From Alphaproteobacteria bacterium (GTDB lineage Bacteria > Myxococcota_A > UBA796 > GCA-2862545): 64,000 bases of DNA. This document shows, one piece after another, positions 46,201 through 53,716 of the stretch. The position numbers and the translations under genes are program-made. The notes under the pieces are model-generated. The model saw nothing but the letters and a program-made list of their open reading frames with translations. It was not told the origin of the DNA and searched no databases. Within the stretch, counting starts at the first letter, position 1, and each line of letters begins with the position of its first letter. The DNA lies in the NCBI GenBank assembly GCA_020632955.1, contig JACKEO010000008.1:62001-126000 (forward strand), read 5' to 3'.

Positions 46201-46561
46201 CGTCACCCTCGGCCACAAGCCGGCAGGCGGCGATCCGGTGCCCTGCTTCAAGGGCTGGACCACCGACTACGTGTGGAGCTCGGCCCTGCTGCTGAACACC
46301 TACGAGAACCTCGCGCTGAAGACCAAGGTGGCCACGGTCACCAAGATCATCGACCGCGTCGACATGTCCACCTGGACCTCGGGCGGCAGCGGCTTCGACC
46401 TGCCCCGCGGCGCCTCCCTCAGCCTCGACGGCGCCCAGCTCGACGCCACCGACAACGACCAGTCCCTCAGCTGGTGCAACGCGGTCGACGTGATCCCCAC
46501 CGACCCCCTCCAGCTCCAGAAGGGCACCCCGGGCGAGCCGAACCCCTCCTGCAGCCCGTAG
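43286..46561 (+). CDS. Thrombospondin type-3 repeat lipoprotein with MopE-like and lamin-tail domains
   Basis: 1091 residues. Lipoprotein signal (VLCAC, Cys18), an Ig-like domain (about 25-150), two MopE-type metal-binding units (DDCDDTDAAIKPGAEELCD; GGDCDDDDAEIAPNKIEVCG), then about 600 residues of DxDxDGxxD repeats (thrombospondin type 3, roughly two dozen, from residue 286), which bind calcium in known members. The C terminus (about 900-1091) is a lamin-tail-like domain with the same two-cysteine pattern as type-A modules of the giant lipoprotein at 14.3 kb. ATG 43286 has GAGG six bases upstream; an ATG two codons earlier is alternative. Probably a rigid calcium-loaded surface stalk. Confidence 0.9.
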   Translation: MNRCTPAWLPAAFVLCACQSLGGDVSELELSYTTVDVVLDPAEAVGRPASATLTIANPHAYTLYVSPSTFVGEGTEVLTVQPSRRDQELPPEASLDLRVQFTPAAEVWARGGIEGSLELIVGAFTSDANAGAPAEARRQADPSSWIAQKVSLPFTLSWRCDLDEDGVNGRTCGGDDCDDTDAAIKPGAEELCDEIDNDCDSMIDEDPPNEGTTWFKDADEDTYGDEGRFTRICGTTPPGKGYVKRGGDCDDDDAEIAPNKIEVCGDDIDQDCVDGADNGCAVDTDTDVLRDDRDGDGLKDDEEDLDGDGVLDPGETDPDDSDTDDDGLSDGAERKNYGSDPRLKDTDSDGVDDYAEVIVHLSNPRLADTDLDGLEDGEELLVPCWSDSAKVCPTSLTKADTDEDGLTDAEEVLVWFTDPLDRDTDDDQLDDGLEITHDCDPFDQDTDDDGAKDGVEVVVHGASCRKSDTDEDGIGDAEEIFRACPAVLGCTTYNFIECPTDPNASDTDLDGLSDADEINVHGTDPLEPDSDCDGLDDAAEIAGGADPLDPDSDDDGLSDFDELTKWFTNPKKKDTDGDGYEDAYEIDVLGTSPRKADTDGDGLTDGAELMVHETDPTDNDSDDDGLFDGEEIAAGTDPHLYDTDEDLRSDGDELKVQPFTDPLDQDSDDDGLIDGLELFAQFPPSDPNDPDSDDDLLNDLEEFNAGSRSDKSDTDEDGISDYDEVKVYRTKPDQKDTDADGLDDFAEIFTHGTSALHADTDEDGINDFREINEFHTNPLVQDTDNDGLTDPQELDVHHTLPNVADTDEDGLKDGAEVTLGSNPLVKDTDMDGLEDGEEVNDAHSSPILVDTDRDGLDDYMEFKTLGTNPSVVDSDTDGLNDGDEIEMGTDPLVIEAHVFRGLAELVPGDLVISEVFTETTACADAQIEYVEIANVSGELVKLQGVTLDMRTGILQPLAIRSAPDWVLTPGEHVTLGHKPAGGDPVPCFKGWTTDYVWSSALLLNTYENLALKTKVATVTKIIDRVDMSTWTSGGSGFDLPRGASLSLDGAQLDATDNDQSLSWCNAVDVIPTDPLQLQKGTPGEPNPSCSP

Positions 46562-46573
46562 GCGCGGTCCGCG

Positions 46574-47650
46574 TCAGCCCGGGGTCACGCGGTTGACGTG
46601 GCCCATCTTGCGACCGGGCCGCGCCTCGGCCTTGCCGTACAGGTGCAGGTGGGCGCCGGGCTCGGCGAGCAGGGCGGGCACCGCGTCCACGTCGTCGCCG
46701 AGCAGGTTCGTCATCACCGTGCGACCCCGACGGGCGGGCGAGCCCAGCGGCAGCCCGGCCACGGCGCGCGCGTGCTGCTCGAACTGGCAGGTGACCGCGC
46801 CGTCCTGGGTCCAGTGCCCCGAGTTGTGGGGCCGCGGCGCCAGCTCGTTCACGAAGAGGGCGTCGCCCGCGAGGAAGAGCTCCACGCCGAGCACGCCCAC
46901 GTAGTCGAGCGCCACGATGATGCGCGTGGCGAGCGCGGCGGCCTCGGAGGCCACGGCCGCGCTCACGTCGGCCGGTGCCGTGGTGCGGTGCAGGATGTGG
47001 TCGCGGTGCTCGTTCTCGACGAGGTCGTAGGGCGCCACGGCGCCGTCGAGGCCGCGCGCCACCACCACCGACGCCTCGCGCTCGAAGTGGACGAAGCCCT
47101 CCAGCACGAGGTCGCGTCGGGGCACGGCCCCCACCAGCCGGGTCCACACGGCCTGCGGGTCGTCCCCCGTGGCCACCCGCACCTGCCCCTTGCCGTCGTA
47201 GCCGAGCTCGGCCGTCTTGAGGACGCCCTGGCCCCCCAGGGCCTCCAGCGCGGCCGCGAGCTCGTCGACCGTGGCCACGGGCCACCACGGCGCCGTGGGC
47301 ACGCCGAGGTCGCGCAGGAAGCCCTTCTCGCGGGCGCGGTGCTGGCAGGTGGCCAGCGCGTGGGGCCCGGGACGCACGGGCACCCGGGCCGCGAGCACCT
47401 CGGCGGTGCGCGCCGGCACGTTCTCGAACTCGTAGGTGACCACGTCCACGGCGTCGGCGAAGCGGGCGAGCGCCTCCTCGTCGTCGTAGGCGGCCTGCGT
47501 GAAGCGCGAGGTGACCTGGGTGGCGGGCCCGGCGGAGGGCGCGAAGACGTGCACCTCCAGCCCGAGGGGGGCCGCCGCCAGCGCCGTCATCCGGCCGAGC
47601 TGACCGGACCCCAGCATGCCGATCACCGCACCGGGCGGCAGCGCGCTCAC
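46574..47650 (-). CDS. purK: N5-carboxyaminoimidazole ribonucleotide synthase
   Basis: A 358-residue ATP-grasp enzyme that uses ATP and bicarbonate to convert AIR to N5-CAIR in purine synthesis. Motifs: GMLGSGQLGRMTALAA at the N terminus, VVTYEFENVPA, VLKTAELGYDGKGQ (ATP-binding lysine), ENEHRDHILHRTTAPA and the terminal NELAPRPHNSGHWT. GTG 47650 overlaps the purE stop as GTGA, so PurE and PurK, which act in successive steps, are translationally coupled. Confidence 0.96.
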   Translation of the reverse strand: MSALPPGAVIGMLGSGQLGRMTALAAAPLGLEVHVFAPSAGPATQVTSRFTQAAYDDEEALARFADAVDVVTYEFENVPARTAEVLAARVPVRPGPHALATCQHRAREKGFLRDLGVPTAPWWPVATVDELAAALEALGGQGVLKTAELGYDGKGQVRVATGDDPQAVWTRLVGAVPRRDLVLEGFVHFEREASVVVARGLDGAVAPYDLVENEHRDHILHRTTAPADVSAAVASEAAALATRIIVALDYVGVLGVELFLAGDALFVNELAPRPHNSGHWTQDGAVTCQFEQHARAVAGLPLGSPARRGRTVMTNLLGDDVDAVPALLAEPGAHLHLYGKAEARPGRKMGHVNRVTPG

Positions 47651-48144
47651 GAGGCCGGCCCGTCGACGGGCGCCTCGGCCACCGACGCCGTCTGGGCCTC
47701 GCGCCAGGCGTCGAGGCGCGTGGCGACCTCGGGATCGAGGAGCGCCACCACGGCGGCGGCGAGCAGGCCCGCGTTCTTCGCGCCCGAGGCGCCGATGGCC
47801 ACGGTGCCCACGGGCACGCCGCCGGGCATCTGGACGATGGACAGCAGGCTGTCGAGGCCCTGCAGGGCGCGGCTCTGCACCGGCACCCCGAACACGGGCA
47901 GCGGCGTCATCGAGGCCGTCATGCCCGGCAGGTGGGCGGCGCCGCCGGCGCCCGCCACGATGCAGCACAGGCCGCGGGCGCGGGCCGTCTTCGCGTAGTC
48001 CACCAGCCGGTCCGGCGTGCGGTGGGCGCTGACGATGCGCACCTCGTGGTCCACGCCCAGGGCCTCGAGCACGTCCGTGGCGTGCTTCATCGTGGACCAG
48101 TCGCTCTGGCTCCCCATGATCACGCCCACGCGCGGTGCCGACAT
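47647..48144 (-). CDS. purE: N5-carboxyaminoimidazole ribonucleotide mutase
   Basis: 165 residues, class-I PurE length. It moves the carboxyl group of N5-CAIR to give CAIR. Conserved: VGVIMGSQSDWSTM, VSAHRTPDRL (catalytic His), VAGAGGAAHLPGM and VQMPGGVPVGTVAIG. It lies upstream of purK with a four-base overlap. The ATG at 48144 is preceded by GGAGCACC. Confidence 0.97.
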   Translation of the reverse strand: MSAPRVGVIMGSQSDWSTMKHATDVLEALGVDHEVRIVSAHRTPDRLVDYAKTARARGLCCIVAGAGGAAHLPGMTASMTPLPVFGVPVQSRALQGLDSLLSIVQMPGGVPVGTVAIGASGAKNAGLLAAAVVALLDPEVATRLDAWREAQTASVAEAPVDGPAS

Positions 48145-48187
48145 GGTGCTCCTCCGGGCCGCTGCCCTATCCGCGCACCCCGGAGGG

Positions 48188-48631
48188 TCAACCCGCGGTG
48201 GTGGGCCGATCCGCCTCGTCGGGCTCCCCCGCGGCCCGCGCGGCTGCCCGCGCCGCCGCCCACCACGCCACAGCTGCGAGCACGGTGGCCACGGCCTCGG
48301 CGCTGGCCGCACCCACCTGCACCGGCGGCCACGCCCCCTCGCGCCACATGCCGATCAGCCGCCCCCCGCACAGGCCACCGAAGGTGAGCGTGGCGAGCAC
48401 CAGGCCCGGCAGGTTCCACGGACGCCGCACGGCGAACACCACGAGCGCCACCCCGATCGACCCGATGAGCCCGCCGTAGGTGGCGCGCGTCTCGGCCACG
48501 GCCCCCGCCTCCACCGGCGACAGCCCCACCGCGTCGAGCAGCCCGTACGGCGACACGAGCCCCCACACGCCGAAGCCCACGAACACCAGCGCGCCCAGCC
48601 AGAGCACCACCAGGGGACCGCGACCGGCCAT
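48188..48631 (-). CDS. DUF4345-like small membrane protein
   Basis: 147 residues with four predicted transmembrane helices (LVVLWLGALVFVGFGVWGLV; TYGGLIGSIGVALVVFAV; LVLATLTFGGLCGG; VATVLAAVAWWAAARAA). The pattern SPYGLLDAVGLSPVEAGAVAETRATYGGL is that of the DUF4345 family, whose function is unknown. ATG 48631 has GGAGG five bases upstream; a GTG two codons earlier is alternative. It lies 43 bases before purE on the same strand. Confidence 0.75.
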   Translation of the reverse strand: MAGRGPLVVLWLGALVFVGFGVWGLVSPYGLLDAVGLSPVEAGAVAETRATYGGLIGSIGVALVVFAVRRPWNLPGLVLATLTFGGLCGGRLIGMWREGAWPPVQVGAASAEAVATVLAAVAWWAAARAAARAAGEPDEADRPTTAG

Positions 48632-48652
48632 CGGCACCTCCGCGCCACGAGC

Positions 48653-49831
48653 CTACAGGGCGCGACCCGCCGCCTCCAGCGCCTCCAGGTAGAGCGCCCG
48701 CGCCGCGGCCTCGTCGAGGGGACGCGGGTTGAACCCGGCCGTCCACTGCCCCGCCGCGTCGACGGAGACGTCCTCCAGCGCGTCCGCCAGCCCGGTCCAG
48801 GCCGACGGGGCCCCCGCCACGCCCAGCGTCGCCAGGAGCCCCTCCAGGGCCGCAGCGAGGGCGTCCGCCGACGCCCCCAGCCCCACCGAGGCCGCGAGGG
48901 CCGCGCAGGTGGCCGCGGCCTCGGGCACGGCGGCGTTGAAGCGGATCACCCCGGGCGCCATCGTGGCCACCGCCAGGCCATGCGGCACCCCCCAGCGCGC
49001 CGACACGGGGTTCGCCAGCGCGTGGGCCGCGCCCAGCATGCTGGCCTCGATGGCCTGACCCGCGCGGCACGACCCACGCAGCATCGCGGTGCGCGCGGCC
49101 AGGTCGTGGGGGTCGGCCGCCACCCGCGGCAGCGCAGGCCAGATCAGGGCGAAGGCCTCGGCGGCGGCGGCGGCGCTCGCGGGCGTGCGCACCGTGGTCA
49201 CCGCGGTCTCCAGCGCGTGCACCAGCGCGTCGAGGCCCGCCAGGATCGTCGTCCGGCGCGGCGCCGACGCGGTGAGCGCCGGGTCGAGCACGGCCACGCG
49301 CGGCATGGCTCCCGGGGCGCCGCACGCCATCTTCCGGTGGTCGCCGTCGCGGGAGACCAGCGCGAAGGACTGCACCTCCGACCCCGTGCCCGCCGTGGTG
49401 GGCACCGCGATCAACGGCAGGTGGGGCGACCGGGTCCTCCCGAAGCCCCACCAGTCCTCCATGCGGCCGCCGTCCGCGAGCAGGAAGCCCGCGGCCTTGG
49501 CCGTGTCGAGCACGCTGCCCCCACCCACGGCGACGAGGGCGTCGGGGGCCGCGGTGCGCAGCAGGTCGGCGGCATCGGCCACCCGGGCCTCGTCGGGCTC
49601 CCCGTCGCGCAGCACGTGCACACGCACCTCCGCCACGCCGAGCCGTGCGGCCACCGCGGCGGCGACGCGCGCCGGCGCGCCGCGCGCCGCCACGCCGCCA
49701 TCGGTGAGCACCACCGGCTGCCGGGAGGCCAGCGCGGCCACCGCCTCCGCCACCGCGGCCGACGCCTCCCCCTCCACCACCCGCGCGGGGCTCGAGCCGT
49801 ACCGCGAGGGCAGGCCCGGCCCGAGGGTCAC
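48653..49831 (-). CDS. Iron-containing (group III) alcohol dehydrogenase
   Basis: A 392-residue NAD(P)-dependent dehydrogenase. Nucleotide-binding VAVGGGSVLDTAKAAGFLL and VPTTAGTGSEVQSFALV are present, and all four metal ligands are in place: Asp and His in GLDALVHALE, His in GAAHALANPVS and His in WGVPHGLAVA. The substrate is unknown (an alcohol/aldehyde or phosphonoacetaldehyde-type ketone is possible). GTG 49831 overlaps the stop of the propeller protein as GTGA, making it the last gene of a coupled three-gene unit. It is cytosolic, whereas its two partners are exported, which makes a direct complex unlikely. Confidence 0.92.
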   Translation of the reverse strand: MTLGPGLPSRYGSSPARVVEGEASAAVAEAVAALASRQPVVLTDGGVAARGAPARVAAAVAARLGVAEVRVHVLRDGEPDEARVADAADLLRTAAPDALVAVGGGSVLDTAKAAGFLLADGGRMEDWWGFGRTRSPHLPLIAVPTTAGTGSEVQSFALVSRDGDHRKMACGAPGAMPRVAVLDPALTASAPRRTTILAGLDALVHALETAVTTVRTPASAAAAAEAFALIWPALPRVAADPHDLAARTAMLRGSCRAGQAIEASMLGAAHALANPVSARWGVPHGLAVATMAPGVIRFNAAVPEAAATCAALAASVGLGASADALAAALEGLLATLGVAGAPSAWTGLADALEDVSVDAAGQWTAGFNPRPLDEAAARALYLEALEAAGRAL

Positions 49832-51321
49832 TTCCCGTCCACCGCGTACAGGTGCGTCTGCGTGGCCACGTAGAGCACGCCGTTCGCCACCACGGGGCTC
49901 GAGTAGATCGGCGCCGGCAGGCTGATCTGGCTCTCCACCTTCAGCTTCCGGCCGGTGCGCAGCACGTGCAGGATGCCGTCCTCGTCGCCCAGGTAGACGT
50001 ACCGGCCGGCCACCAGCGGAGAGCCCCAGATGTGGGCGCCCGTCTCGTGCACCCAGAGCTGCGTGCCGTCCTTCGCCGCGATGGCGTGGAGGTTGCCGTC
50101 GTAGTCCGAGGCGTAGACGATGCCCTTGTGCACGGCCACGGTGCTGATCGACCGGTGCAGGTCGGGGTAGCGCCAGGCCACCGAGCCGTCGGGGCGCACC
50201 GCGGTGAGCAGGCCCTTGCCGGGGCCGTGCTCGGGGTCCTGCCCGATGGCCGCGAAGATCAGCCCCTCGGCGTACACCGGCGTGGCGATGAACTCGCTGG
50301 GCCCTGCGGGCGTGGCGTACTTCACCGGCGCGCCATCCACCGCGCGGTACTCGGGCAGGTTGCCGTCCACGCGCCACAGCTCGCGGAAGACCTGCAGGCC
50401 GCCGTCGTCCACCGGCTCGGGCGCGAACGCGTGGAGGAAGCCGTCGCCGCCCCCGAAGAGCACCATCGCGGACGTGTCCTTGCCCGCGGGCACCCAGGTG
50501 GGCGACGACCAGTTCGAGTGCAGCGTGTGCTCGCTGATCCCGCTGGCCTCCTCGGCGAGCAGCGTGCCCTTCACGCGGTCCACCGCCACCATCGCCGGCG
50601 AGAAGGGCGCGGGGATGTCGGTGTGGGTCCAGTCCACCCCGTTCGACGTGCCCAGGAACAGTCGGTCGCCGAGCACGAGGATGCTGTTCGACGAGGCGTT
50701 GTGGGGGAAGACGCCCAGCTCGGCCGGGACGTCGTAGACCCAGAGCAGGTCGGCGTCGATCGCCGGATCGAGGGAGGGCACCGGCGCGCCCGGACCCTGC
50801 ATGTAGGCCGCCTCGCCGTCGAAGCCGTCGTTGCCGTCGGCGTGGCCGTCGAGATCGAGCCCCACCACCTCGCCCCGCGTGGTGACCACGTAGGCCTCGT
50901 CGCCCACGATCTGCGCAGCGCTGCAGATGCCGAGGAACTCCCAGTCGTTCACCTTGCCCGAGCCCAGCTTGGGCACCGTGAGCTGCCAGCGCAGGTCGCC
51001 GTCGTCCTCGTCGAAGGCCAGCAGCACGCTGTAGTCGCCGGTGAGGTCGTGGCGGCGCTCGGCGGCGTTGTTCGTGCCCACGAGCACCACGCCACGCCCG
51101 ATGGTGGGGTTGCCGTAGGTCTGGGAGCCGAGCTTGGCCACCCAGCGCACGCCGCGGGTGGTGGCCATGTCCACGGTCTCGGTGCCGGGCACGAAGTCGC
51201 CGGGCACGAAGGTGCGGGGGGCGGCGTCCTTCGTGACCATGTTGCGGGAGGCGTCGCGCCCCCACCAGGGCCAGTCGCCGGCCTGCGCGGGGACCAGCAG
51301 GGCGAGCAGCAGGGCGGTCAC
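49828..51321 (-). CDS. Exported PQQ-like beta-propeller protein 2
   Basis: 497 residues with a signal peptide (VTALLLALLVPAQA) followed by GDWPWWGRDASRN, the WPxWRGxxR entry typical of PQQ_2-type eight-bladed propellers. Blades are recognised by repeated (V/L)xAxDxxDGxxxW signatures: LLAFDEDDGDLRW, LLTAVRPDGSVAWRY, LHAIAAKDGTQLWV. No quinoprotein catalytic Asp/Ca site can be identified, so it may be a scaffold or carbohydrate- or protein-binding propeller like BamB. It starts with GTG overlapping the upstream propeller gene as GTGA. Not a proven dehydrogenase. Confidence 0.85.
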   Translation of the reverse strand: MTALLLALLVPAQAGDWPWWGRDASRNMVTKDAAPRTFVPGDFVPGTETVDMATTRGVRWVAKLGSQTYGNPTIGRGVVLVGTNNAAERRHDLTGDYSVLLAFDEDDGDLRWQLTVPKLGSGKVNDWEFLGICSAAQIVGDEAYVVTTRGEVVGLDLDGHADGNDGFDGEAAYMQGPGAPVPSLDPAIDADLLWVYDVPAELGVFPHNASSNSILVLGDRLFLGTSNGVDWTHTDIPAPFSPAMVAVDRVKGTLLAEEASGISEHTLHSNWSSPTWVPAGKDTSAMVLFGGGDGFLHAFAPEPVDDGGLQVFRELWRVDGNLPEYRAVDGAPVKYATPAGPSEFIATPVYAEGLIFAAIGQDPEHGPGKGLLTAVRPDGSVAWRYPDLHRSISTVAVHKGIVYASDYDGNLHAIAAKDGTQLWVHETGAHIWGSPLVAGRYVYLGDEDGILHVLRTGRKLKVESQISLPAPIYSSPVVANGVLYVATQTHLYAVDGK

Positions 51322-53555
51322 GGGCTCTCCTCGAGGGGCGCGACGAGGACGTCGTCCAGGTACACGGCGTGGCGGTTGCCGGGGCTGAAGCCGAACAGGC
51401 CGGGCGCCCCGTGGGTGTGGCCGTCGGGGTGGACCACCTCGAGGGTCCACGCCGCGGGTTCGGGCTCGTCGCGAGGCCAGGCCTTGGCCCGCACGGTGGC
51501 GGCGCCGTCCGCCCCCACGCGCACCTCGGTGACCAGGCGGTACCAGGTGCCCGGGGCCAGGGTGAACGGCACGCTGTGCTTGAGGCGCTCCTGGTTGGAG
51601 CTCACCTCGAGCACCCGCTGGTTGCCCTTGAGCGCCACGAGGTAGCGCTGGTTCACCACGCCGGCGGTGCCCACGTTGCGGCGGTCGCCGTCGCTCTTGA
51701 TCGACACCTCCACCCGGTACGACCGCTCGTCGGGGTCGCCCAGGAAGACGGTGGACCGCTGGAAGAGCAGGTTGTCGAGGGTCTTGGCGAGCACCTTGGA
51801 CCCGTCGACCTCGCGTACCTGCCACTTGAAGCGGGCGCCGATCCACGACAGCGGCGGGAAGGCGAAGGCCCCCTGCGCGTCGGAGGCGTCGAGCGCGAAG
51901 GCCTCGAAGCTCTCGGGGTAGGGCAGGCCGGCCACCACGCGGCCCTTCGTCTCGCCGACGAGGCCGCCGGCCGTGATCTTCCAGGCACCCGCGGACTGGG
52001 CGGCCGAGGCGTCGGCGACGAGCGCGCCCCCCTCGAAGCGGGCGTCCATCTGCGCCTTCACCTTGGCGGTGGGCGGCACGAAGACCTCTCCGGCGGTGGC
52101 CGGGGCCGTGCCCACCAGCGCCCCCTGGGCGTCGAGCAGGCGGGCGGTGAGCGGCACGGACGACCCGGGCCTCAGGCGCAGATCGGCCGGCAGCACCTGC
52201 GCCGTGACCGCGGGGCCCGTGGCCGCAGCGGGCGGTGGCGGCACGGGCACCGCCGTGATCGGGCGGGCCTCCCCGAAGGCGTAGAGCCGCTCGGTGGTGA
52301 GCACCAGGATGCGGCCGTCGGCGAGGGCCGGGGCGCCGAGCGCGCTGCCCGCCAGCTGCACCCGGTGGAGCACCTGGCCACCCTCGCGCCCCGCACGCAC
52401 CACGTGCAGGCTGCCGTCGCGCAGCGGCACCCACACGCGCCCGTCGGCCAGCAGCGGCGAGGCGTGGAGCTGGTCGGGCCCCAGGGAGGTGGACCACAGG
52501 CGTCGGCCCGAGGCGAGCTCCACGGCCACCAGCTCGCCCGTGGGGGTGACCTGGTAGACGAGGCCGTCGCCCACCACCGGCGACGACGAGAAGCCCGACA
52601 CCGGCAGTCGCCAGCGCTCGCCCTTCAGCACCGGCGTGCTGCCGTCGGCCTGGGGCACCGTGGCCGCGGTGACGTCGAGGCCCACCATGCGGCCGATGTC
52701 GGTGCTGTCGAGGTTCTCCACGTCGTGGGCCGCGACGAGCAGGTCGCCGTCGAGCACCACGCTCACGTTCACGCCGCCCACCGACATCGGGAAGCGCCAG
52801 ATCGGGTCGCCGGTGCGCGCGTCCACCGCCACCACGTGGCCGCAGCCGGTGCCGGCGTACAGGATGCGCCGCCCGTCGCGCGTCTCGAGCACGGGCGTGG
52901 AGAAGCTCGAGTCCTTGGGACCCATGCCGGGGGTGCTCGACCACACCAGCTGGCCCGTGGTCTTGTCGAAGGCGTGGAAGCGGTCGCGCGCAGGCCCCTC
53001 GCGTCCCCAGAAGGACGTGATGAAGTGGACGATGACGAGGTCGCCGTCGACCACGGGCGCGCCGGTGCGGCCGTTCGGGAAGGTGAGCCGGCCGTAGGCC
53101 TCCATCATGGAGACCTCCCAGAGGGGCGCGCCCTCCGGGGAGAAGGCCATCAGCACGCCGGCGCTGGACTGGACGTAGACGTTGCCGGTGGCGGGGTCGA
53201 CCGCGGGCGCCCCGATGCTGTAGCGGTCGTAGATGATGTCGGAGAGGAAGTCGCGCCAGCTGCGCTCCCAGCGGACAGCCCCGGTGGCGAGATCGAGGGC
53301 GACGAGCACCTCGCGCAGGTCCTCGCCGGTGCCGCGGTAGCCGAAGACGTACACCCGGTCGCCGTGCACCACCGGCGTGCCGCGACCCGCCACGTCGTGG
53401 GTCCACAGCAGGTGGTCGCCGTCGGGCGAGAAGGTCTGCACGAGCCCGGTCTCGGCGCTGGACCCCGCCTGGGCGGGCCCACGCCAGCGGGTCCAGTCCG
53501 CCGCCTGCCCGACGAGCGGGAGGGCCAGGAACAGCCCGAGGAGCGCCTTGCGCAT
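51318..53555 (-). CDS. Exported PQQ-like propeller protein 1 with C-terminal beta domains
   Basis: 745 residues. Signal peptide 1-18; WTRWRGPAQAGSS entry; propeller blades to about residue 400 (LVALDLATGAVRWER, FHAFDKTTGQLVW, VVAVDARTGDPIWRF, LVAVELASGRRLWS). After a Pro-rich linker (VPVPPPPAAATG) come a bacterial Ig-like segment and a concanavalin-like jelly-roll end (GTWYRLVTEVRVGADGAATVRAKAW, HAVYLDDVLVAPL), suggesting glycan or surface binding. GGAAGG precedes the ATG. First gene of the unit propeller-propeller-alcohol dehydrogenase, and divergent from the formylglycine-enzyme-like gene at 53717. Confidence 0.87.
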   Translation of the reverse strand: MRKALLGLFLALPLVGQAADWTRWRGPAQAGSSAETGLVQTFSPDGDHLLWTHDVAGRGTPVVHGDRVYVFGYRGTGEDLREVLVALDLATGAVRWERSWRDFLSDIIYDRYSIGAPAVDPATGNVYVQSSAGVLMAFSPEGAPLWEVSMMEAYGRLTFPNGRTGAPVVDGDLVIVHFITSFWGREGPARDRFHAFDKTTGQLVWSSTPGMGPKDSSFSTPVLETRDGRRILYAGTGCGHVVAVDARTGDPIWRFPMSVGGVNVSVVLDGDLLVAAHDVENLDSTDIGRMVGLDVTAATVPQADGSTPVLKGERWRLPVSGFSSSPVVGDGLVYQVTPTGELVAVELASGRRLWSTSLGPDQLHASPLLADGRVWVPLRDGSLHVVRAGREGGQVLHRVQLAGSALGAPALADGRILVLTTERLYAFGEARPITAVPVPPPPAAATGPAVTAQVLPADLRLRPGSSVPLTARLLDAQGALVGTAPATAGEVFVPPTAKVKAQMDARFEGGALVADASAAQSAGAWKITAGGLVGETKGRVVAGLPYPESFEAFALDASDAQGAFAFPPLSWIGARFKWQVREVDGSKVLAKTLDNLLFQRSTVFLGDPDERSYRVEVSIKSDGDRRNVGTAGVVNQRYLVALKGNQRVLEVSSNQERLKHSVPFTLAPGTWYRLVTEVRVGADGAATVRAKAWPRDEPEPAAWTLEVVHPDGHTHGAPGLFGFSPGNRHAVYLDDVLVAPLEESP

Positions 53556-53716
53556 GCCTTCCTCCGTGTGGCCTCCGCCTATCACACCGGCCGGGGATGC
53601 CCGGCGCTGCGGCCCCGGACGAGACGGAAGGCGACCCGCGAGCACCGCGCGGCCGTCCGCTGGTGGGCCGCCATCGCCCGCGCTAGGTCAGGACGGCCGC
53701 CGGGGATGGCGCGATC

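Noticed and set aside
43208..46216. A 1002-residue minus-strand open frame opposite the thrombospondin-repeat gene
   Set aside because: The repeated Gly-Val patterns are the reverse complement of DxDxDG codons; it has no independent coding evidence.
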